Positions 1-10,562 of a stretch of DNA of 64,000 bases are shown here, piece by piece. The stretch lies in assembly GCF_900299525.1 (NCBI RefSeq), contig NZ_OMKA01000001.1, positions 961,991 to 1,025,990 of the forward strand, given 5' to 3'. The DNA is from Aquimarina sp. Aq78 (GTDB lineage Bacteria > Bacteroidota > Bacteroidia > Flavobacteriales > Flavobacteriaceae). The notes under the pieces were generated by a model. It was given only the letters and a program-made list of their open reading frames with translations. It was not told where the DNA came from and made no database searches. Each line of letters begins with the position of its first letter. The first letter of the stretch is position 1. A program made the position numbers and the translations under genes.

Positions 1-2760
1 AAATCCATTTTCGCTAAGCCATGAATAGGTTGCTCCCGGGTCATTGATCGCAATATCAAGAACAAGGGATTGATCCTTACAAAGTGAACGTTTTTCTTCT
101 AAATTCACTATAATAGGATCAGGATCTATTAGCTTTCCTTCATAAAATGCTTTACATCCTTTATTATCTGTTACTTCTATTCTATATGTTCCTGAGGATA
201 ATCCATTAATAAATGTAGAAGTACTACCTGTACTCCATGTATAATTATATGGTGGGTTTCCCCCTTTAATTTCTACCTCGATTTGCCCATCATTACCTTC
301 AAAACATGTTGGAGACATTACTGATATAGGGTTTATTTCAAGTCCGCCAGGCTGATCGATTTTTACACTTCCTTCTATTTGACAGCCTTTAGCGTCTGTA
401 ACAAAAATCAAATATGTTCCAGCAATAAGATTTGATATGGTTTTAGTAGTTTCTCCATTACTCCACTCATATGTATATGGCGGTGTTCCTCCAACAACAA
501 AAGTCGTTGCTTCTGCGTCGTCTCCATTAGCACATGTGACAACCGTATTTGTAAAAGAAATTCCTAGTTTATCCGGCTGTGATAAATATTTTGTACTATC
601 AATAGCCTGAACTAATCTATATTGTCTGGTACCATCTACATCTGTATATGCCTCATAGGTTCCTAGTACAATACCATTTTTATCTTCTACATTTAGTGCA
701 TACATACCTACACTCTGATTCTCTATAATACTATCATTCACAGCAATATTTTGCCAAATACCTCCTATATTCTTTTTCCATCGGTAACAATAGGGCATAA
801 AATTGGCTCTACATTCACCTGGACTAGCAATGGTATTATCAAATTTCACACCTCCCTTTGCGTGCACTACCAGTGCTCCATCCTGAAATTGATCTGGAAT
901 TCCCAGAGGAGTATTAAAATCAATGCCATCACTATATTCGTTATTGATATTACACGAAATTGGGTTATATATTTCTATAGTTACTTCAAGTGGTTCGGGT
1001 TGTTCCAGATTATATTCAATATTGGTAAAGAAACATCCATCTTTGTAAGTGGCATCATTATAGTTGGCATCTCTTGCACTTAAATTATAGACTCCTTCGC
1101 CTATCGAATGCAATATTACCTGATATCCCTGGTTTCCTGGCAATACACTTGTTATCGTTGTAGTTAGTATATTTCCAGATTCATTTTTCCATTCAAAAGT
1201 ATAGCTATCATCATTTAAGGCGGTTCCTCCAAAAATGCGAACTTTAAAAAACCCATCTAAAAAACCGTAGGCAGTTGGCTCTTTATATTCTAATAATTCT
1301 ACCTGTAATGGTTCATCTGGCTCTTCTATGATTTCAGACTCTACGATATCGTCTCCCAGTCTAATTTCCCCTGCTACATTTATTTGTTCTCGAGCAACAC
1401 AATATACACTTCCTCCTCTAACCCTTTTACGCACCTGCACTTCATAAGTAACGGATTTTAAACCTATTATATCATGAGTACTAGTATTTGCAAAAGGAAG
1501 CCACGTTAAAGAGGACGTTCCTGCTTCTTTTATAGCAAATTCATAATTACCGGTACCACCTCCTGCTGCACTTAGATGTATTTCTCCATCGGTATTATTA
1601 TTAATGTCTGTATCACCGTCATTACACCATACATCTACGATTTCTGTAACTTCAAAAGAAACCGGGGTAGGTTTACCTATATTTACAACAGCCGTATGGC
1701 TTGCATCTCCTGTGTAATATACAAATCCGTTATACCCTCCTATCATATCTAATTTAAAACCGGCAGTACTGGGTGGAAGCCCGGTTAAAGTGTAGCTGTT
1801 AGATCCATCAAGTGAAATATTAGAATATGATTCTACAGCAGCATAAATTGTATTACCATCTGGATCAGTTCCTATTGGTCTTGACATATCGCTTACAGCT
1901 ATTCCCAAATTATCTCCTGGTTCTAATGCTCTGTCAAAAGTTACTCTTACTTCGCCATCAATACTATCATAACAACTAACATCTGTAGTTGTTGGAGGAG
2001 AAACAATATGAGGAGCAGATCTTCGCAATCTAAAACTAATGATATTCTCTGATGGCTTATCTGCACAAGGTAAAATCCTAAAATAAATATTTTGCCCTAT
2101 TGCTGATTTTGGCAAAAAATCCTGCGGTATTGCTCTAAATATATTAGGTGTTGCCGGTAAAGGAATATTTTGCCATGAGCCATTAGGGTTAACAGCTCCA
2201 GGTGATAACTGGTATTGCCATTTATAAACTCCGGTATTAAATCCTGCAGTTGCAGTTACTTCAAACGAGTCTTCATATCCAATAATATCAGACACAGCAG
2301 AAGTATTTAATGTAATAATCGGTCGTACATTTATGATAGCATTCCCGGGTACAGCAGATGGAGTTGGTGAAAACTCGCTAAAATTATAATCTCTATAATA
2401 ACATCCCGTAATATTAATATTACCATCTCTTCGTTTAGATTTACAATTACCTATTGAATTTCTTCTTCGTTTATTTGTATGAAAACGTAAGTGTACAATT
2501 TTATTGTTTTCATTAAAGGTAACCGGAGTCATTACTAAAGGTTTATTCTCATACACCCCTGGGTCAAAAATTCTTGTTTTCGTCCCATTTGCATATGTTG
2601 CTTCTATATATTGCAACCCTTTGGAGCCAGAACCACAACTTGTTCCAGGGCTACCATCACCAACATATCCTCCTATTGTAAGCTCATAACTTTGAGCAAT
2701 ACCAGAGGTTCCTATTAATAAGAAAAAAGTCGTAAAAAGTAAATAAACTATCTTTTTCAT
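1..2760 (-). CDS. SprB-repeat surface protein, C-terminus outside window
   Basis: An open frame begins at the ATG at 2760 and stays open for 920 codons to the window edge, so the C-terminus is missing. It starts with a clear signal peptide (MKKIVYLLFTTFFLLIGTSGIAQ). The rest is beta-rich modules. The most C-terminal visible ones match SprB/PKD-like repeats, for example GGTPPYTYEWSNGETTKTI followed by AGTYLIFVTDAKGC (encoded near 390-490), repeated as GGNPPYNYTWSTGSTST. Such proteins are usually exported by the type IX secretion system to the cell surface, where they act as adhesins or in gliding; a C-terminal sorting domain would lie beyond position 1. It is the last gene of a three-gene operon, starting 3 bases after the fibronectin-type gene stops. 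Its exact ligand is unknown. Confidence 0.85.
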   Translation of the reverse strand, partial: MKKIVYLLFTTFFLLIGTSGIAQSYELTIGGYVGDGSPGTSCGSGSKGLQYIEATYANGTKTRIFDPGVYENKPLVMTPVTFNENNKIVHLRFHTNKRRRNSIGNCKSKRRDGNINITGCYYRDYNFSEFSPTPSAVPGNAIINVRPIITLNTSAVSDIIGYEDSFEVTATAGFNTGVYKWQYQLSPGAVNPNGSWQNIPLPATPNIFRAIPQDFLPKSAIGQNIYFRILPCADKPSENIISFRLRRSAPHIVSPPTTTDVSCYDSIDGEVRVTFDRALEPGDNLGIAVSDMSRPIGTDPDGNTIYAAVESYSNISLDGSNSYTLTGLPPSTAGFKLDMIGGYNGFVYYTGDASHTAVVNIGKPTPVSFEVTEIVDVWCNDGDTDINNNTDGEIHLSAAGGGTGNYEFAIKEAGTSSLTWLPFANTSTHDIIGLKSVTYEVQVRKRVRGGSVYCVAREQINVAGEIRLGDDIVESEIIEEPDEPLQVELLEYKEPTAYGFLDGFFKVRIFGGTALNDDSYTFEWKNESGNILTTTITSVLPGNQGYQVILHSIGEGVYNLSARDANYNDATYKDGCFFTNIEYNLEQPEPLEVTIEIYNPISCNINNEYSDGIDFNTPLGIPDQFQDGALVVHAKGGVKFDNTIASPGECRANFMPYCYRWKKNIGGIWQNIAVNDSIIENQSVGMYALNVEDKNGIVLGTYEAYTDVDGTRQYRLVQAIDSTKYLSQPDKLGISFTNTVVTCANGDDAEATTFVVGGTPPYTYEWSNGETTKTISNLIAGTYLIFVTDAKGCQIEGSVKIDQPGGLEINPISVMSPTCFEGNDGQIEVEIKGGNPPYNYTWSTGSTSTFINGLSSGTYRIEVTDNKGCKAFYEGKLIDPDPIIVNLEEKRSLCKDQSLVLDIAINDPGATYSWLSENGF

Positions 2761-2763
2761 CTC

Positions 2764-4845
2764 TTAATATTTTATTTTAATCGTTTCCATAGTAGCATAG
2801 CCTCCTGCTTTTAGGAAAGGTTTTATATGGTATACATAAGTATTGTTAGGAGAAATATTAGTGTCTATCAAATTTGTTTTTGATGACAAAAGTTGTTTCC
2901 ACAATACAGGTGTCTCATTTTCTTTTGATTTATATATCAATACCTCATGTACTTCTTTGGTTGTTACACGCCACGATAAGTTAATTTTCTTACTTACCCT
3001 ATCTACCGTTCCCGAAAATCCTTTAATTACCTTATCTAAATCAACATTCTTAATCACAACGGTAATTGGTACAGAAGGTGCCGATACTAATCCACTATCA
3101 TCCTGAGCGAAAATAGCATATCGATATCTTTGATTTGATTCTAACTCTTTGTCGATATATGAACTTATGGTATCTGTTTCGAATAATAACTGCCATCCTT
3201 TATCCGCTTCATTTGTGTTTTGGCGATACAATTGATGATGACTAACATCATCGCTTGAGCTATTAATCCATTTTAGAAATACCCCTTTATCAATTACTTT
3301 ATATTCTTCAAATACTGGAGAAGAAGGTGGTACAACATCTGGTTTTTTTAAGGTAAGTTTTTCAGAATACTCAGACATATTAAAGCGCTGATCTACAGCA
3401 ACAATCTGGTAATACACTTTTTTATTTAAAGATTTTACTTGAACCGTATCCTGAAACGAAGTACTTTCTATAGGAGAAATGGTTATTTGTGTCACTTCTT
3501 CATTTTTCAAGTTTCCTCTAAATATACGATACCCCAACATGTCCTTTTCTGTATTTGCCTGCCACTTTATTTGCACTACTCCCAAACTATCTACTGTACC
3601 TACTAATCCAATAGGTGCTGATGGAGGAATACTATCTATAGTTTGAACAAATGCACTTAATGAGGTACTTTTTTGATTATTTTGTCCATGAGCTGTAATC
3701 TTAAAATAATTAGAGGGTTCTGGTTTTCTAAATGTTGTTTTACGAGTATTTGGACTAATATTAGATATTACAGGTTTATATGGACCAGCTTCTTGAGCTG
3801 CCCAATTTAATTCGAAGCCAGTAATCTCTTGCTCTGCTTCTTTTAAAAAATCCCATGTAATAATTACATTTCCTTCTGTATCAAACTCATGTTTAGAAAT
3901 ATGCGGTGTTGCTGTTAATTTTTTAACTCCCTTAGCAGAAGCACTTTTAGAAGCTGGACTTTCTTCTCCAAATGGCGAAATCCCAATTACCCGATAGTGA
4001 TATGTTTTATTATTTTGTGATATGGTATCTACATAAAACATTCGTTTTGCAGGATGGCCAGGTTTATCATTAAGGTTGACTAAAGGTATATCTCCAAGCC
4101 TATTAAAATCTGAGCCGTTTTCTGAGCGTTCTACAAAATAAGAAGTAAAAACACTCTTAAACATCTCATATTCCCAGGTTAACAAAATACTTTTATCATC
4201 GGGAACAGCAATAAGATCGATAGGAGAAGGTAAAGGTTCTGAGTGTACTGTATTAACAATAACCGAACTTGATATCTCTTTTATACTTTTTGTTTCAGGA
4301 ATTCTGCTTTTTATACGGTACAAATATTCTTCTCCTGCGGTTATTGACTCATCAACGTATCCTAAAGCAGCCATTTGAGCGCCTTCAAAATTCATATCTG
4401 CCGCATATAATGAAAATGAATATCGCTGCTCTATCTCTGCAGATTTATTAATGATCTGGGCAACTCCTCCTTCTTGCATGTCTTCTACTTGAAAACCTTC
4501 ACCGTATATAGCTTGAGCAATAATAGCTGCGTAATCATTTTTATGAACTATATCTTCCCATTCTTCTACAGGTCTGGGGCGAATAGAATCTTGCAAAACA
4601 ACTCTTTCATATGGTGGTATTAAGAGTTTTCCTTGTTTTTTGACTGTAAATCTCTCTAAAAGATATCCATATTTATTACCTTTTAACCATACTCCAGCAG
4701 CAGTTGGTGCCCATCGTAATAGAACTTTACCATTTTGAAACCTGGCAATGATCTGAACTTCATTTTGAGAAGTATCTCCATTACCCTGGCCATAACCCAA
4801 ATTAGTTATTCCAAAAAATACTATTATGTACAAAAGTCTTTTCAT
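2764..4845 (-). CDS. Secreted fibronectin type III-repeat protein
   Basis: The 693-residue protein has a signal peptide (MKRLLYIIVFFGITNLGYGQ) and several fibronectin type III-like modules. These show as recurring segments such as ILLTWEYEMFKSVFTSYFVERS, VQIKWQANTEKDMLGYRIFRG, VFLKWINSSSDDVSHHQLYRQ and INLSWRVTTKEVHEVLIYKS, each followed by a YxYxV/I strand. Such modules are non-catalytic binding or spacer domains of cell-surface proteins. The start codon overlaps the stop of the upstream 1580-residue gene by one base (TAATG), which suggests translational coupling, and the SprB-repeat gene follows after 3 bases. No type IX sorting domain is obvious at the C-terminus. I infer that the three products form one surface complex; the function is unknown. 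Confidence 0.8.
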   Translation of the reverse strand: MKRLLYIIVFFGITNLGYGQGNGDTSQNEVQIIARFQNGKVLLRWAPTAAGVWLKGNKYGYLLERFTVKKQGKLLIPPYERVVLQDSIRPRPVEEWEDIVHKNDYAAIIAQAIYGEGFQVEDMQEGGVAQIINKSAEIEQRYSFSLYAADMNFEGAQMAALGYVDESITAGEEYLYRIKSRIPETKSIKEISSSVIVNTVHSEPLPSPIDLIAVPDDKSILLTWEYEMFKSVFTSYFVERSENGSDFNRLGDIPLVNLNDKPGHPAKRMFYVDTISQNNKTYHYRVIGISPFGEESPASKSASAKGVKKLTATPHISKHEFDTEGNVIITWDFLKEAEQEITGFELNWAAQEAGPYKPVISNISPNTRKTTFRKPEPSNYFKITAHGQNNQKSTSLSAFVQTIDSIPPSAPIGLVGTVDSLGVVQIKWQANTEKDMLGYRIFRGNLKNEEVTQITISPIESTSFQDTVQVKSLNKKVYYQIVAVDQRFNMSEYSEKLTLKKPDVVPPSSPVFEEYKVIDKGVFLKWINSSSDDVSHHQLYRQNTNEADKGWQLLFETDTISSYIDKELESNQRYRYAIFAQDDSGLVSAPSVPITVVIKNVDLDKVIKGFSGTVDRVSKKINLSWRVTTKEVHEVLIYKSKENETPVLWKQLLSSKTNLIDTNISPNNTYVYHIKPFLKAGGYATMETIKIKY

Positions 4846-7800
4846 TAACGTATTTTCATTGGGTTTTTAAATTTGTAATATGCACTACTTCCTGTTATTC
4901 CGCCAGGAAGCTTATAGGTAAGTTTCACATTATAGTTTCCATATCTAATAAATAGATATTCGCTATCCAATATTTGTAAAGCAGGATCATTAGCAGGAAT
5001 AGCGCCATCTACATAATCATTCATCACCTTATTTCTTACATCCAAATAATCAACCTTATACACTTCTGGTAAATTGTATCGATACGGAAAATTAATCGCT
5101 CTCCAATTTAGATCCACCCCGTGTTCCAGGCTAGTAAGATAATTTGAACTAATGGGGAGAGCTCTTTTGGGTATAAACCCTAAGATTGAAGGGTCTCTGC
5201 TAATCGTATACTTTTTACTTATTCCATAATATCGATATAATATAGGGTCTATATCTTCTATCAAATAATCATCTTTTAATGTAGATTCTACTACTACCAA
5301 AGATTTCTTTTCTGAATATTTATTTCCTCTAAGTTCTACAATATCAAAACCTTCATGATTTTTTATCTTAGACGTTAGATATACTACATCAGAAGTAATT
5401 TTACCCCAATCATTACCCGTAACACTTATATCTTTAACTTTTGCAGCAAAAGTTTTATATTCACTTGATTTAAATTCATAACTCAGTCTTTCTATTTCTC
5501 CTTCTTTTATTACATCTTGAGCATTGTTTTTCCGAATTTCGAGTGTATTATTTTCTCCTAGGTTTTTAGTCTCTGTACTGGTATTATCCTGATTCGAATC
5601 TTTTGAAGATTTGGTAGTACTTACTATAGTCATTAAATACTTAGTCTCTTTATCTGTTTTGGGTATAGTATAACTTACTTTATTTCCCGAATTATTATAG
5701 TTAAAAGCAGATTCCTCTATTCTTCCATTATCATCTACATATTTTACTATACTTTGCCATTGTGCATTATCAAAAAGATAATCTTGTCCTCGTTGTAATT
5801 GTATATACCCGGTATTATGTTCTCCAGAATAAAATAATTGTTGATCTACTACGGGATAGGAATATTGTATATTATGTAAAGGGATATGATCGGGGGCTGT
5901 TCCTGTGGTAAAATTTCTCTCTTCGATCTCAATAACCTTTTGTCCATCTTCCAAAATAGTTTTGAAGACACCATCTATTTTTTCCTGAAAGCTTACTTCT
6001 ACAGTAGCTTTTAGTTTAGTTGCTGGAGGTAAAATATCATCAGAGATAAATGTGGCTCTATCATTCATATACCCCCACTCTAATTCTCCTATAATCTCTT
6101 TTTCGGTTTCGTCAACAACGGTAAACCTTTCTAGAATAACTTTATATGTTTTATCGCCATCATCTTCTGGAATTACAATAGGTTGATTTACTTTCATTGC
6201 AAATGTTGCTTGCGGAGCTGCAAAGACATCTACATCATTATCATTATCTTTAGGAGTAAGATCAGTAATCATTTTTATACCCCCTAATGGCGCGGCATCT
6301 TCAAACTCACATTCTTTACCTAATGTGATCTTAAATCGATAACTTCCCTTTACCAGACCTCCCAGTAAATCAAAATATCCTCCTGCATACCCTCGCATCC
6401 AAAACGGATTTGGTCCTTTGGCTTGCATTAGTATTGCTGTTCCTCCTTTTATAATCGGAATCTTTTTCTTTATAAAAAATAATTTGATTCGAATCCCTAA
6501 CTCTCCCTGCAAATATGCATATGCTTGTCCGTTAGCATACCATCCATTAATCCCAACTTCATCACCTGTATTTACACAGCGAGCGTCTCCATAATCTTTA
6601 AGCATGATATCGAATCCTAAACCAGCCTGAAAACGTGCATAAAAAATAAGGAATCGTAAATCTCCTGTATCGAGTTTAAAATCACTTCCAAAGGCAAAAC
6701 CTCTACCATCTCCCAATGCATTTTCGTCTCGCATATAGTCCAAAACTTCTGCTTCTACTCCAAGTATCTGAGCTACCTCGGGTGGTGGTGGTGGGCTACC
6801 GGGTATTCGATCCCCAGTCATAAAATACCCTCCCGTTTCCATAGAAAGAGGGCCTATTCCCATTTTTAAACCTAGCCTATCCGTTGGTGTTCCCATATGA
6901 ACATACCATTCATCTGGAGATATATGTACAACACCCCATCCCGCACGACCTCTGGATGCTCTTCCTACGATAACACTACCTACATTAACATATAGATCCA
7001 GTGTAGCATGAAATGACTTGTTAACAAAATCAAGTTCCATAGCTAATTTTGCACTAATTGCAGCTTCTCCTACAATTTCTTCAGGATATTCTTCTGTTGC
7101 TTTATCCATGAATGTTTTGCCTGCTTTAGTGTCCATAATGCCATTTACCATTTCATTATCTACCATTCCGCTAAGCTTTTCTGAAAGTTTTGCTACAGGA
7201 TTTTCAAAACTAAATGCTTTCATGGCTTGTGCTTCTCCATAAAACCCAAGTCGATTTACACCTCCACTTTTATTAAACTCTATTTCAAAACCGGCACTTA
7301 CTGCAATTGCGCTTTCATCTCCGATTGCAGCAAAAACGGCTGCTTTGACCCCCAACCGTGTAGATTCATCGGGAATATAGGAAAGCCCTGAAGGTGAGAA
7401 ATCAGGTCCTGCATTAGGTCTTCTACTCATTCTATAGAATGCACCACCGGCAAACCCATTTATTTGAAACGGTCCGGCTTGTATTTTTAAACCTTTTATC
7501 GCAGCATCAACATACCAGTATCTAAATTCATTTTTTCCAAAAATCGCTTTACAGCTCAGTGGTCCAAAACTACCAAACGTACCTGTGATTTCTGCAGAAA
7601 AACCATCTCCATACACAGGGTCATTATCCATTAACAATAAAGAACCTTCTAATTGTATGGCTCCCATGTCTGCTATAAGATGAATTTCAGAAATATCTAA
7701 TCTGTCATATTTCCATCGTTGCTTATACTCTTTTTCTTCAAACTTTCCGAAAATTCCTAAACGAGCATCTGCAGCAAATCCTTTTCCCATCAGGTTTACC

Positions 7801-9587
7801 TTTAGGTCAAATTCAATTCCCGCTTCATGCTCATTTGAAGTAAAAGCAATATCGGCTATAGATACAGGGAAACTGCTTAGTTTTACTTCATCTTTATATC
7901 CGAAATAATCAACTTTCATAATCGGTGAAGTCGTTTGAAGTACCAAATTTTGAAATTCGATCCCTTTAAATTGAACCGTTTTGTCTTTATCAATTTTATT
8001 CCCTTCGTTAGCCAATGATTCTTTTTGACTTGCAGAAATAGCCATTCTTCCGTTAAGGATAGCTTTGGGTTGAAAAGAACCATCCTTTACCATTAATTCT
8101 ACAGCAGAATTAGGTAATAATTCTGCTTTGGCCTGAAATACATCAAATTGTAGTGTGTCTAAAGTAGAAACAACAAGGCCATATTCTTCTTCTGATATGA
8201 TTCCTTTATATCCCAGTCCCATTTCCTTATCATCGTCCTGTTCTTTTCCATTATCAGAAATCGGAAGTAAGATACGGCCACTAAAATCTGCTCCTATTAA
8301 TCTATTTGAAGCCAATTCGATACCAATCTTATCAACAGAGAAAGCCCATGCCTTAGATTCTGATGTTCTTCCTGATTCTAAAGGGATTATATTTTCGGCA
8401 GCAAATTGCCCTGAAACTCCATAACTATCAATGAGTAAATTAGCAGCTTCAAAACGTACTCTATCATTTTTAGAAATGCTTTCTTTTGTTTTAAATTCTT
8501 TTGGAAGTACTACTTCTAGCGACTCAACAAATACTCCTCGCCATGATTCTTCACTGGGTAACAAAAGTCCTTTTTCGTAATAGTGCTTTGGAAAAGTAAC
8601 ATTTTCTGTTCTTAGGTCACTAAAATCAAATACTGCTTTGTTTAGCGAAAACATAAATTTGTCTTTCTGATTGGTCAGAACAAATGGTGTAATTCCGATC
8701 TCTACGATCAGATCATTCCAATTTGATGCTACTGCTTTAAAATTTCCGCGTACTCTATTCGGTATCTGCCTAATTTTATTATCTGCACCAGTATATGATC
8801 TCGTTTCTTCTAAAAGTTTTCCTTTCTCATCAACCGGAAGTAGCATATTACGAGAAAACTGAACTTCTCCATCCAATCTCATTTCTTTTACCCCGTCGCA
8901 ATTAATTGTTACAAATGTTTTGTTTTGGGTATCACCGGTTTTAAAATCAAACCCTCCTTTTAAAGACAGTAGCCAATTTCCACCATTAAAAGGTATAAAC
9001 ACATCTCCAAGCAATACTAAATTAGCATCACCCATTAATCCACCCTGGTGTGAAAGTTTTACATTATTAGCTCCAAAAAATATCTCTAGAGGATCTCCTT
9101 TTTCATCTGTTTGCGGAAGAATAACTCTAACAAAAACAGTGAGTTCTGTATATTCTTTATTAAATCTGGCTTTAGTAAAACCAAGTTGATATTCGACTTC
9201 GTTTGCTATGTATTTTACTCCAACAGGTAATGTTTGTATATCTTCATTACTAAATGATGTAACCCATTTTCCTTCCTTATCTATTTCTTCAAAACCAACT
9301 TTAGCATCTTCCTTTCCTTTATTAACTAATTCTCCTGATGCATTGTATTCTTTCCGAATATTACTAAATGTAAATTCTGGAGCATAGGAGACATCTAAAA
9401 CATTTTTTTTTAGAGGAAATTCTTTATCGAGTTCGGGAAATTTAACAAACTTAGAAATCGCTGTATTCTCTCTTACTACTTTTTCTCCTTTATCTGTTTT
9501 AACAGTAAGTGAATCTTTACCATTACTAAAAGGGTACAATAGTGCAGGGATTATCCAAGATAAGATTAGAAGTACTTTTATTTTCAT
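4845..9587 (-). CDS. Very large secreted protein of unknown function (1580 aa)
   Basis: This is the first gene of the three-gene surface operon. It has an N-terminal signal peptide (MKIKVLLILSWIIPALLYPFSNG). The body is rich in beta-strand-like alternating segments with many Gly and aromatic residues, particularly between about residues 700 and 1150, including the proline run GSPPPPPEVAQ. I recognise no catalytic motif and cannot assign a family. Residues beyond about 1150 (charged, Glu/Lys-rich) look like extracellular beta-sandwich material. The length and export signal suggest an envelope or surface component working with the two downstream proteins. Two TATATTTG hexamer-like -10 motifs lie about 115 and 136 bases upstream on the coding strand. 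The CDS call is strong; the function is unassigned. Confidence 0.8.
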   Translation of the reverse strand: MKIKVLLILSWIIPALLYPFSNGKDSLTVKTDKGEKVVRENTAISKFVKFPELDKEFPLKKNVLDVSYAPEFTFSNIRKEYNASGELVNKGKEDAKVGFEEIDKEGKWVTSFSNEDIQTLPVGVKYIANEVEYQLGFTKARFNKEYTELTVFVRVILPQTDEKGDPLEIFFGANNVKLSHQGGLMGDANLVLLGDVFIPFNGGNWLLSLKGGFDFKTGDTQNKTFVTINCDGVKEMRLDGEVQFSRNMLLPVDEKGKLLEETRSYTGADNKIRQIPNRVRGNFKAVASNWNDLIVEIGITPFVLTNQKDKFMFSLNKAVFDFSDLRTENVTFPKHYYEKGLLLPSEESWRGVFVESLEVVLPKEFKTKESISKNDRVRFEAANLLIDSYGVSGQFAAENIIPLESGRTSESKAWAFSVDKIGIELASNRLIGADFSGRILLPISDNGKEQDDDKEMGLGYKGIISEEEYGLVVSTLDTLQFDVFQAKAELLPNSAVELMVKDGSFQPKAILNGRMAISASQKESLANEGNKIDKDKTVQFKGIEFQNLVLQTTSPIMKVDYFGYKDEVKLSSFPVSIADIAFTSNEHEAGIEFDLKVNLMGKGFAADARLGIFGKFEEKEYKQRWKYDRLDISEIHLIADMGAIQLEGSLLLMDNDPVYGDGFSAEITGTFGSFGPLSCKAIFGKNEFRYWYVDAAIKGLKIQAGPFQINGFAGGAFYRMSRRPNAGPDFSPSGLSYIPDESTRLGVKAAVFAAIGDESAIAVSAGFEIEFNKSGGVNRLGFYGEAQAMKAFSFENPVAKLSEKLSGMVDNEMVNGIMDTKAGKTFMDKATEEYPEEIVGEAAISAKLAMELDFVNKSFHATLDLYVNVGSVIVGRASRGRAGWGVVHISPDEWYVHMGTPTDRLGLKMGIGPLSMETGGYFMTGDRIPGSPPPPPEVAQILGVEAEVLDYMRDENALGDGRGFAFGSDFKLDTGDLRFLIFYARFQAGLGFDIMLKDYGDARCVNTGDEVGINGWYANGQAYAYLQGELGIRIKLFFIKKKIPIIKGGTAILMQAKGPNPFWMRGYAGGYFDLLGGLVKGSYRFKITLGKECEFEDAAPLGGIKMITDLTPKDNDNDVDVFAAPQATFAMKVNQPIVIPEDDGDKTYKVILERFTVVDETEKEIIGELEWGYMNDRATFISDDILPPATKLKATVEVSFQEKIDGVFKTILEDGQKVIEIEERNFTTGTAPDHIPLHNIQYSYPVVDQQLFYSGEHNTGYIQLQRGQDYLFDNAQWQSIVKYVDDNGRIEESAFNYNNSGNKVSYTIPKTDKETKYLMTIVSTTKSSKDSNQDNTSTETKNLGENNTLEIRKNNAQDVIKEGEIERLSYEFKSSEYKTFAAKVKDISVTGNDWGKITSDVVYLTSKIKNHEGFDIVELRGNKYSEKKSLVVVESTLKDDYLIEDIDPILYRYYGISKKYTISRDPSILGFIPKRALPISSNYLTSLEHGVDLNWRAINFPYRYNLPEVYKVDYLDVRNKVMNDYVDGAIPANDPALQILDSEYLFIRYGNYNVKLTYKLPGGITGSSAYYKFKNPMKIR

Positions 9588-9980
9588 AAAAAATAATTAA
9601 AAGTGATGGTACAATAATTATATACTTAAAATCTCTAAAACTGCTATAGCATTATTATTTATATAGGTATCTAAAAGTTTTAAAGAGTTAACATTCTGTG
9701 CAAATATATACATATGAATAGCAAATATATCCCCCTGAATCCAGTGAAAAAAGCTTGTTATTCAGTATAATTAGTGATTTTTAGGAATTATAATCAAATG
9801 CACCCAACATATGCTATGTTGTTAAAATTGAATATGAAAATCGATTACAAAAGCAGGTGTAAAGAATTAAACAATAATCAATACACCTTGCCTGTTTTGG
9901 TGTTTCAAATAGGTTATATTACTTACCAAAAGAGAAATTAGTAGTTATTTATTCCCTTTTAAAATATTGAATTAAAAAGA
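9588..9980. other. Gene-free stretch between surface operon and lipoprotein gene
   Basis: No credible gene is seen. Two copies of CAAATATA (TATATTTG on the minus strand, the Bacteroidota -7 pattern TAnnTTTG) lie at 9701-9708 and 9722-9729 and could drive the surface operon, although no clear -33 TTTG is at the right spacing. An imperfect hairpin (AGGTGTA at 9855-9861 against TACACCT at 9882-9888), followed on the minus strand by CTTTT, could terminate the lipoprotein transcript. Confidence 0.4.
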
Positions 9981-10472
9981 TTACATTTTAGAAGATAGCT
10001 CTGCAAGTTGTTCGGATTTAACTTGCATATATTCACTTAATTTTTCTATTTCTTCCCCAGGAAGTATATTCATAAGGCGGTTATATTGCTTGCTAAGATC
10101 GCTACTTGCATCACTTAATTTAAGAAAAGAATCCATATCGTTTGCTTCTACAGCTTTCTTATAATTTGTCACATATCGTTCATAATCCTTTATATACTTT
10201 TTAGAATACGTATTATCTGTAGTATCAAAGGTTCCTGGTATATGTAATGTTTTATCATCAGTAGTACTTTCCTTCTTGGCAGGTTTTTTCTTTTTGGTTG
10301 ATTTTTTCTTCTTTTTTGCTTCGGATTCCTCATCAACTTCTTCAATAAAATCAGATGTATCTCCTCTAGCAACTTCTACCGGCTCCAAGGTATCTGTTTT
10401 AACCTCTTTTTTGCAAGAAACTACAGATAATAATGCTAGACAAAGGAAAATAGTAAAAATAGGGGTTTTCAT
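9981..10472 (-). CDS. Small lipoprotein with lysine-rich low-complexity segment
   Basis: The 163-residue product carries a lipoprotein signal with lipobox LSVVSC (C at about residue 20), so it is expected to be acylated and membrane-anchored. After the Cys comes an acidic patch (DTSDFIEEVDEESEAK), then a strongly basic run (KKKKKSTKKKKPAKKE) and a C-terminal helical region of about 80 residues (TYSKKYIKDYERYVTNYKKA...). The acidic/basic linker looks like a flexible tether, possibly contacting peptidoglycan or nucleic acid, but this is inference. It lies 90 bases downstream of hisS on the same strand. I recognise no family. Confidence 0.75.
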   Translation of the reverse strand: MKTPIFTIFLCLALLSVVSCKKEVKTDTLEPVEVARGDTSDFIEEVDEESEAKKKKKSTKKKKPAKKESTTDDKTLHIPGTFDTTDNTYSKKYIKDYERYVTNYKKAVEANDMDSFLKLSDASSDLSKQYNRLMNILPGEEIEKLSEYMQVKSEQLAELSSKM

Positions 10473-10562
10473 AATTTTAGTTTTAAGACAATATATAGTT
10501 AAATTAATGTTATAAGTAGTAACGTTAATTTAGTATTTTATTTCTTAAAAGTAACAAAAAAA

